Below the pieces are notes generated by a model, which did not search any database, was not told the DNA's origin, and saw nothing but the letters and a program-made list of their open reading frames with translations. DNA of 64,000 bases, taken from NCBI RefSeq assembly GCF_900091455.1, contig NZ_LT607412.1, positions 5,952,001 to 6,016,000 of the forward strand. Reading direction: 5' to 3'. Each line of letters begins with the position of its first letter. Position 1 is the stretch's first letter. The stretch is from Micromonospora coriariae (GTDB lineage Bacteria > Actinomycetota > Actinomycetes > Mycobacteriales > Micromonosporaceae). Positions 58,967-64,000 of the stretch are shown here, one piece after another. Both the position numbers and the translations under genes were made by a program.

Positions 58967-60412
58967 CTACCAGCTCCGGTAGCTGGGCTGGGTCTGCACG
59001 TTGAGCTCCTTGTACTTGACCAGCTTGGCCGTCCAGGTGCGCCAGTCGTTCAACTCCAGGACGTCCAGGCCCTTAACCATGTCGTTGGAGTAGATGTGTC
59101 CGTTGTAGTAGTACGCGGACCAGGTGCCACCGCCGACGAACGTGTCGGCCGAGAGCGGACCGCGCTCCCAGAAGGCGATCTCCTTCGGGTTGGCCGAGTC
59201 GGTGAAGTCCCAGACCGAGATGCCACCCTGGTACCACGCCTGGACCATGATGTCCCGCCCGAGCACCGGGATCAGCGAGCCGTTGTGCGCCACGCAGTTC
59301 TCGGTGTCCGCGTTGTTGCGGGGGATCTTGTAGTAGCTGCGGAAGTGCATCGTCCGGGCGTCGCCGCGACCGGTGATGTCGTAGATGGCGTCCGCGCCCC
59401 GGTTCGGCCCGATGGCCTCGTTGCACGTCGCCGCGCCGCCGCCACCGAGCTCGTCGGTGAAGATCACCTTGGTGCCGGCGTTGTTGAACGTGGCCGAGTG
59501 CCAGAACGCGAAGTTGACAGTGTCCCGCACGCGGTTGATGACCCGGGGTACCTCCCGGTTGCGGATGTCGAGCAGGATGCCGTCACCCATGCACGCGCCG
59601 GCGGCCAGGTCCCTGGCCGGGTAGACGGTGATGTCGTGGCAGCCGGTCGTCGCCGACCCGGTGCCACTGCCCGGGAAACCACCGTCCGGGAAGAGGTTCG
59701 GAGCGGCGATCACCGAGGCGTCGGTCGGCTTCTTCACCGGCACCTTGATGATGGAGATCGAGTCGTGCGGCGGCTGGCAGTCCGGGAACTCGGCCCGCGG
59801 GCTGTACGACGAGACGTACAGGTAGACCGTCTTGCTGCTCTTGCCCGGCACCAGGGTGTGGGTGTGCGAGCCGCAGGCGGTCTCCACGGACTTGACGTAC
59901 CGCGGGTTGGCCTTGTTCTTGATGTCGAAGATCTTGATGCCCTCCCAGGACTCCTTCACGTCCGCCCCCTGCGCTGTGCTGTTGCAGGAGTCGTCGCTGC
60001 GGGACGAGTCGGTGGAGAGGAAGAGCAGGTCACCGTGGACGGAGATGTCATTCTGCGACCCCGGGCAGAGCACCCGGGACACGACCTTCGGCGCGCTGGG
60101 CCGCGAGATGTCGTAGATGACGAAGCCGTTGTAGTTGCCGGCGAACGCGTACTTGCCCTGGAAGGCGATGTCGCTGTTGGTCGCGTCCAGGGGCGCGACC
60201 TTGGGCAGGTTGGCGATCTGGCGCAGGTTGGGGCTGCTCACGATCTCGTCGACGCCGGGAATGTCGTTCGCGGCGGCGGTCGTCGGAGCCGACTGCGACG
60301 CGACCTGAGCGTTGCTTGCCGGGGCGACGAGGACGCTGGCGACGAGCAGCCCGGTCGCGGCGAGGCCGACGATCCGGAGTTGTCGTAACCGTGGCATGTG
60401 GAGTCTGATCAT
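58967..60412 (-). CDS. Secreted LVIVD-repeat beta-propeller protein
   Basis: A 481-aa exported protein: signal peptide MIRLHMPRLRQLRIVGLAAT, cut near ASNAQ. The mature part has LVIVD-type propeller repeats (FQGKYAFAGNYNGFVIYDIS, GIKIFDIKNKANPRYVKSV, GGISVWDFTDSANPKEIAFW, GLDVLELNDWRTW). Function unknown; relatives are cell-surface propellers. ATG at 60410-60412 is chosen because GAAGGG lies about 9 nt upstream. Divergent from the DUF305 gene across a CRP-type palindrome. Confidence 0.87.
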   Translation of the reverse strand: MIRLHMPRLRQLRIVGLAATGLLVASVLVAPASNAQVASQSAPTTAAANDIPGVDEIVSSPNLRQIANLPKVAPLDATNSDIAFQGKYAFAGNYNGFVIYDISRPSAPKVVSRVLCPGSQNDISVHGDLLFLSTDSSRSDDSCNSTAQGADVKESWEGIKIFDIKNKANPRYVKSVETACGSHTHTLVPGKSSKTVYLYVSSYSPRAEFPDCQPPHDSISIIKVPVKKPTDASVIAAPNLFPDGGFPGSGTGSATTGCHDITVYPARDLAAGACMGDGILLDIRNREVPRVINRVRDTVNFAFWHSATFNNAGTKVIFTDELGGGGAATCNEAIGPNRGADAIYDITGRGDARTMHFRSYYKIPRNNADTENCVAHNGSLIPVLGRDIMVQAWYQGGISVWDFTDSANPKEIAFWERGPLSADTFVGGGTWSAYYYNGHIYSNDMVKGLDVLELNDWRTWTAKLVKYKELNVQTQPSYRSW

Positions 60413-60476
60413 CGGCGAGGCCCTTCGCAAGGGGGAGACGATGGTCGACACCTTACCGTCGGATGACGAGCATCGA

Positions 60477-60492
60477 TGTGAGCTAGGTCACA
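60477..60492. promoter_or_regulatory. CRP-type operator in a divergent promoter
   Basis: TGTGAGCTAGGTCACA is a perfect TGTGA-N6-TCACA; the dyad extends to TCGATGTGA...TCACATCGA (60473-60496). It lies 65 bp from the LVIVD start and 59 bp from the DUF305 start. Confidence 0.68.
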
Positions 60493-60550
60493 TCGAATGG
60501 TTCTCCTCAATGGATAACATCGCGATGACCTCGACCGCAGGGAGTGGCCC

Positions 60551-61252
60551 ATGACCAGTCGGCGCGTACGGACCCTGGCGGTCGTCACACTGGCGCTCGT
60601 GCTGCCGCTGGTGGTTCTCGTTCTGGTCCGCGCGGGCGGAGACCCCGGGACGGGCGACGCGCAGCCGGTCTCCGCGCCCGCCACGTCGACACCGGCGGCC
60701 AGTCCCGTTCCGACGGACCTGACCGTCATCGTGCCCGGCCGTCCGGGCGAGTCGGCGAGCACCCGTCCCGCCCACGAGGTCCGCGACGCGGGCCCGGCCC
60801 CGCACAACTCGCTGGACGTCATGTTCGTGCGGATGATGATCCCGCACCACGCGCAGGCTCTGGAGATGGCGGAGCTCGCCCCCGACCGGGCAGCCGACCC
60901 GGACATCCGCGCCCTCGCCGAGCGGATCCGGGCCAGCCAGGGGCCGGAGATGGGCATGATGCGCGGCTGGCTGCAGACCCGTGGCCTCTCGCCCGAGGCG
61001 CCGGGGCACGACCACGGCACCATGCGGGGTATGCAGTCGCCCGAGGCGATGCGGCAGTTGGCCGCAGCTCGCGGCGCCGACTTCGACCGGCTCTTCGTCC
61101 GGATGATGACCGAACACCACCAGGGCGCCATCGCGATGGCGACCGATCTGCTCACGGTCGGCTCCGACCTGACGCTCAGCGAGTTCGCCAACTCGGTCGC
61201 CACCGAGCAGACCGTCGAGATCGACCGCATGCGCGAGGTCCTCGGCCACTGA
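60551..61252 (+). CDS. DUF305 exported/membrane-anchored protein
   Basis: A 233-aa protein. An N-terminal hydrophobic segment (LAVVTLALVLPLVVLVLVRA) acts as signal or anchor, followed by a Pro/Thr/Ser-rich stretch and a DUF305 domain (residues about 85-233) with the paired motifs MMIPHHAQALEMAELA and MMTEHHQGAIAMATDL. The twin His-His and Met clusters suggest metal, possibly copper, binding. ATG 60551 with AGGGAG upstream. Divergent from the LVIVD gene; both probably share the palindrome at 60473-60496. Confidence 0.88.
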   Translation: MTSRRVRTLAVVTLALVLPLVVLVLVRAGGDPGTGDAQPVSAPATSTPAASPVPTDLTVIVPGRPGESASTRPAHEVRDAGPAPHNSLDVMFVRMMIPHHAQALEMAELAPDRAADPDIRALAERIRASQGPEMGMMRGWLQTRGLSPEAPGHDHGTMRGMQSPEAMRQLAAARGADFDRLFVRMMTEHHQGAIAMATDLLTVGSDLTLSEFANSVATEQTVEIDRMREVLGH

Positions 61253-61346
61253 GCCGGCCCGCCCGGCAGCTCCAGCCCGGCTCGCACGGCGCCCCGAGAC
61301 GCGGCAGCTCGACAGGGACGGCGGAGGGCATCGGACACCCGGCACG

Positions 61347-61352
61347 TACGCT
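61347..61352 (+). promoter_or_regulatory. -10 box of a leaderless promoter
   Basis: TACGCT lies 8 nt before GTG 61361 and only 2 nt before GTG 61355, so 61361 is preferred as the start of the kinase. Confidence 0.4.
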
Positions 61353-61360
61353 GGGTGACC

Positions 61361-62572
61361 GTGAGACGCACGATGTTCGGTCGCCCGCTGCGCGGCGTCG
61401 CCTTCGACGTGGCCGTCTCCGGCCTGGTGGTGCTCTTCGGCCTGGCCGGGGCGGCGAACCAGCCGGGCGGCTGGGCCGCCACCCTGGTCGGCGTGGGGAT
61501 GGCGGTGGCCCTGCTGTTCCGCCGCTCGCATCCGGGCGCGGTGACCGTGGCGGTCGCGGTGCTCGCCCTGGTCCAGGTGATCGCCCAGTGGGGTCCGCTC
61601 GCCTACGACGTCGCCGTCCTGATCGCGCTCTACAGCGTGGTGAAGTACGGCGAGCGGCTGCGCGGCGGGGTGCTCGCGGGCGCCGTCGCCGCCGTGGGCG
61701 TGCTGCTCGCCGCCGCGCAGACCGAGAGCGTCAACTGGTGGGTGACCGCGCTGTGGTACGCGCTGGTCACCGGCGCCGTCTGGCTGGTGGCGCTGAACGT
61801 GCGGACCCGCCGCCTCTACGTGCTCAGCCTGGAGGAGCGGGCCACCACCCTGGAACGCGAGCGGGAAGCCGAGTCCCGGGCGGCCGTCGCCGAGGAGCGC
61901 ACGCGGATCGCCCGCGAGTTGCACGACGTGGTGGCGCACAGCATGGCGGTGATGATCGTCCAGGCCGACGGCGCGCGGTTCATGCTGGACCGCGACCCCG
62001 AGCAGGCGCGTACCGCCGTCAAGGTCGTCGCCGACACCGGCCGGCAGGCGCTGGAGGAGATGCGCCGGCTGGTCGGCGTCCTGCGGGACGCCGGCCCGAC
62101 CGGCGCGGGCGGCCCGGACGCGCCCGTGGCGGCCGTCGACCCGGAACACCGCCGCCTCGCCCTGGCCGAGCTGCCCGACCTGCTGGCCCGGTTCCGCGAC
62201 GCCGGGCTGCTCATCCGGCACACCGTCGACGGCGAGCCGCCGCCGCTCCCACCCGGGTTGGAGTTGACCATCTACCGCGTGGTGCAGGAGGCGCTGACCA
62301 ACGCGCTCAAGCACGCCGGGGTCGGCGCCGGTGTCGAGCTGACCCTCGCGTACGGCGCCGATGCCGTCGTGGTCCGGGTGGTCGACGACGGCCGGGGCCG
62401 GCCGGTGGTAAGCCCGGCGCCGTCCGGCGGTCACGGTCTGCTCGGCATGCGTGAGCGGTTGACGGTGTACGACGGCAGCCTCACCGCCGGCGCCCGGCTG
62501 GCCGGGGGCTGGCAGCTCGAAGTACGGCTGCCGCTACCGTCGGAGCCCGCAACGGAGGTGATCGCGGCATGA
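61361..62572 (+). CDS. DesK-type sensor histidine kinase
   Basis: A 403-aa kinase with about five membrane segments (residues 10-140), a HisKA_3 domain with the phospho-His in RIARELHDVVAHSMAVMI and a HATPase domain (VVQEALTNALKHAG, VRVVDDGRGR, GGHGLLGMRERL). The stop overlaps the regulator start (ATGA). The ABC transporter gene starts 147 bp beyond the regulator, so this may be a cell-envelope or antimicrobial-peptide-sensing module (inference from gene order). Confidence 0.9.
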   Translation: MRRTMFGRPLRGVAFDVAVSGLVVLFGLAGAANQPGGWAATLVGVGMAVALLFRRSHPGAVTVAVAVLALVQVIAQWGPLAYDVAVLIALYSVVKYGERLRGGVLAGAVAAVGVLLAAAQTESVNWWVTALWYALVTGAVWLVALNVRTRRLYVLSLEERATTLEREREAESRAAVAEERTRIARELHDVVAHSMAVMIVQADGARFMLDRDPEQARTAVKVVADTGRQALEEMRRLVGVLRDAGPTGAGGPDAPVAAVDPEHRRLALAELPDLLARFRDAGLLIRHTVDGEPPPLPPGLELTIYRVVQEALTNALKHAGVGAGVELTLAYGADAVVVRVVDDGRGRPVVSPAPSGGHGLLGMRERLTVYDGSLTAGARLAGGWQLEVRLPLPSEPATEVIAA

Positions 62573-63234
62573 CGGTCCGGGTGGTGATCGTGGACGACCA
62601 GGCGCTGGTGCGCGCCGGGTTCCGGATGGTGCTGGACTCCCAGCCCGACCTGGAGGTGGTGGGGGAGGCGATCGACGGCGCGGACGCCCTGCGGGTGCTC
62701 GCCCGCACCGAGGCCGACGTGGTGGTGATGGACATCCGGATGCCGACCATGGACGGGGTGGAGGCGACCCGGCGGCTCTGCGCGGACCGGCCCGCCGGCC
62801 CTCCCCGGGTGCTCGTGCTGACCACCTTCGACACCGAGGCGGACGCGTTCGCCGCGTTGCAGGCCGGGGCGAGCGGCTTCCTGCTCAAGAACGTCCCGCC
62901 GGAGGAGCTGCTGGCCGCGATCCGGGTGGTCGCCGAGGGCGACTCGGTGGTCGCGCCGTCGATCACGCGGCGGCTGCTGGACCGGTTCGCCGGCCAGCTC
63001 GGCGCCGGCCCGACGGGCGACCCTCGGCTGGCGCAGCTCACCGAGCGGGAGCGGGAGGTGCTGCTGCTGGTCGCGCAGGGCCTGTCCAACGCGGAGATCG
63101 CCGCCCGGGTGCACGTGGCCGAAGCGACGGTGAAGACCCACGTCGGGCGGATCCTGGCCAAGCTCCAGTTGCGCGACCGGGTCCAGGCGGTGGTGCTGGC
63201 GTACGAGAGCGGGCTGGTCACGCCCGGCGGATGA
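62569..63234 (+). CDS. NarL-type response regulator
   Basis: A 221-aa regulator: receiver with [11 protein letters not shown], phospho-Asp in [13 protein letters not shown], Thr in [10 protein letters not shown] and Lys in [12 protein letters not shown]-terminal LuxR-type HTH ([40 protein letters not shown]). ATG 62569 overlaps the kinase stop. Cognate partner of the preceding kinase. Confidence 0.93.
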   Translation: MTVRVVIVDDQALVRAGFRMVLDSQPDLEVVGEAIDGADALRVLARTEADVVVMDIRMPTMDGVEATRRLCADRPAGPPRVLVLTTFDTEADAFAALQAGASGFLLKNVPPEELLAAIRVVAEGDSVVAPSITRRLLDRFAGQLGAGPTGDPRLAQLTEREREVLLLVAQGLSNAEIAARVHVAEATVKTHVGRILAKLQLRDRVQAVVLAYESGLVTPGG

Positions 63235-63380
63235 CCGGGCGTACGACCCAGGTCGTACGCCGGTGGTGGGCGCACCGCGACCCGGGACGCACACAGGTCG
63301 AGCGCTCAGGTGGAGATCGACTGACCCGCTTCGGCCATAGCGTCGGAGGGGTCCGATCCGCACCCTGACCGGGAGCCCAG

Positions 63381-64000
63381 ATGTCCCTCGCACCTCCCAC
63401 CCACGCCGGCAACGGCGTCGCGGTCACCGCTCGTGGCCTGGAAAAACGGTACGGCAGTGGTCCCGCCGCGGTCGTCGCGCTCGATGGCGTGGACCTCGAT
63501 GTCGCCGCCGGCCGGTTCACCGCCATCATGGGTCCGTCCGGCTCCGGAAAGTCGACGCTGATGCACTGCCTGGCAGGGCTGGACCGGCCGAGCGCCGGCT
63601 CGGTCGGCATCGGTGCGGCCGACCTCGGCCGGCTCGACGACCGGCGACTCACCCTGCTGCGCCGTGACCGGGTCGGCTTCGTCTTCCAGAAGTTCAACCT
63701 GCTGCCGGCCCTGACCGCCGAGGAGAACATCGTGCTGCCGCTGGCCATCGCCGGCCGGCGGCCCGACCCGGCCTGGCTGCGCCAGGTGGTGGCGGCCGTG
63801 GGGCTGGCCGACCGTCTGCGGCACCGACCCGCGGAACTCTCCGGTGGCCAGCAGCAGCGGGTCGCGGTGGCCCGCGCCCTGATCACCAAGCCGTGGGTGA
63901 TCTTCGCCGACGAGCCGACCGGGAACCTGGACTCCCGCTCCGGGGCGGAGGTGCTGCGGCTGCTGCGGGAGGCCGTCGACACCCTGGGCCAGACCGTGAT
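63381..64000 (+). CDS. LolD/MacB-type ABC transporter ATP-binding protein (partial)
   Basis: The first 206 residues of an ABC ATPase cut by the window end. Walker A is [11 protein letters not shown]-loop [16 protein letters not shown], signature [15 protein letters not shown] and Walker [14 protein letters not shown]. The QKFNLLP and DEPTGNLD features are typical of LolD/MacB/FtsE-like ATPases that pair with FtsX-type permeases and export lipids, peptides or antibiotics. The permease gene should lie beyond the window. ATG 63381 has GGGAG upstream; a -10-like CATAGCGTC precedes it at 63336-63344. Probable target of the upstream two-component system. Confidence 0.92.
   Translation, partial: MSLAPPTHAGNGVAVTARGLEKRYGSGPAAVVALDGVDLDVAAGRFTAIMGPSGSGKSTLMHCLAGLDRPSAGSVGIGAADLGRLDDRRLTLLRRDRVGFVFQKFNLLPALTAEENIVLPLAIAGRRPDPAWLRQVVAAVGLADRLRHRPAELSGGQQQRVAVARALITKPWVIFADEPTGNLDSRSGAEVLRLLREAVDTLGQTV

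Overview
The window is very GC-rich DNA from a filamentous, spore-forming actinobacterium. It most resembles the Micromonosporaceae (Micromonospora or a close relative). This is inferred from codon use, GTG starts, ATGA/GTGA-coupled operons, leaderless starts, Lsr2, an HspR-type lon operator, a spore-pigment type II polyketide operon and a BkdR-like regulator divergent from a branched-chain keto-acid dehydrogenase operon. No tRNA, rRNA, CRISPR array, transposase, integrase or prophage was seen. It reads as ordinary chromosome, mostly accessory 'arm' type, with short operons and strong hairpins between convergent genes.

Layout. 1-4.1 kb: the 3' part of a whiE-like type II PKS operon: ACP fused to an aromatase/cyclase, cupin, ketosynthase alpha, chain-length factor, TcmI-like cyclase, all overlapping. 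4.1-7.4 kb: a sialidase-like propeller with no normal start codon, a zinc-ribbon membrane protein, an APH-family kinase and a DUF4177-like protein. 7.5-14.4 kb: a palindromic repeat, glyA under a ZTP (pfl) riboswitch, an SDR, a hemerythrin, a secreted subtilase, nnrD, a histidine phosphatase and a small helical protein. 14.6-20.2 kb: a small membrane protein, a stand-alone LigD-type polymerase, an Lrp regulator and the bkd operon. 20.3-28.8 kb: a beta-helix protein, a secreted sugar dehydrogenase with PKD domain plus a Tat-exported sugar isomerase-like protein, an L,D-transpeptidase lipoprotein, a strictosidine-synthase-like propeller and a STAS protein. 28.9-33.1 kb: FKBP, DoxX, a broken CBS-BON gene, TerC and an Asp23/DUF6286/AmaP envelope-stress operon.

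33.2-42.4 kb: a PhyH dioxygenase, a DUF2726-like protein, a secreted Gly/Asn-repeat protein, lsr2, a divergent two-component pair, manganese catalase and lon behind a HAIR (HspR) element. 42.5-49.0 kb: DoxX, a DEAD-box helicase, a membrane protein, a DesK/NarL pair, a 2H phosphoesterase and a glycine-rich GRDP-like protein. 49.2-57.1 kb: a secreted GH43 enzyme divergent from an ArsR regulator, a short P450 coupled to an isocitrate-lyase/PEP-mutase-fold enzyme, then an unusual pair: an M15/DUF5715-like putative zinc peptidase (frameshifted at its N-terminus) coupled to an asparagine-synthase-like amidotransferase. 57.2-64 kb: DUF1203, an Ntn-hydrolase lipoprotein, divergent LVIVD and DUF305 genes around a CRP-type palindrome, a second DesK/NarL pair and the start of a LolD/MacB-type ABC ATPase.

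Themes. Many genes have a TANNNT-like -10 box 6-9 nt before the start codon, which implies leaderless mRNAs and fixes several starts. Two perfect TGTGA-N6-TCACA sites and two TACAACGTTGTA palindromes suggest shared control of distant genes. The best candidates for undescribed biology are the peptidase/amidotransferase pair (54.5-57.1 kb), the P450/ICL-fold pair just upstream of it and the ACP-cyclase fusion of the pigment PKS. All functions come from reading motifs by eye; no database search was possible.
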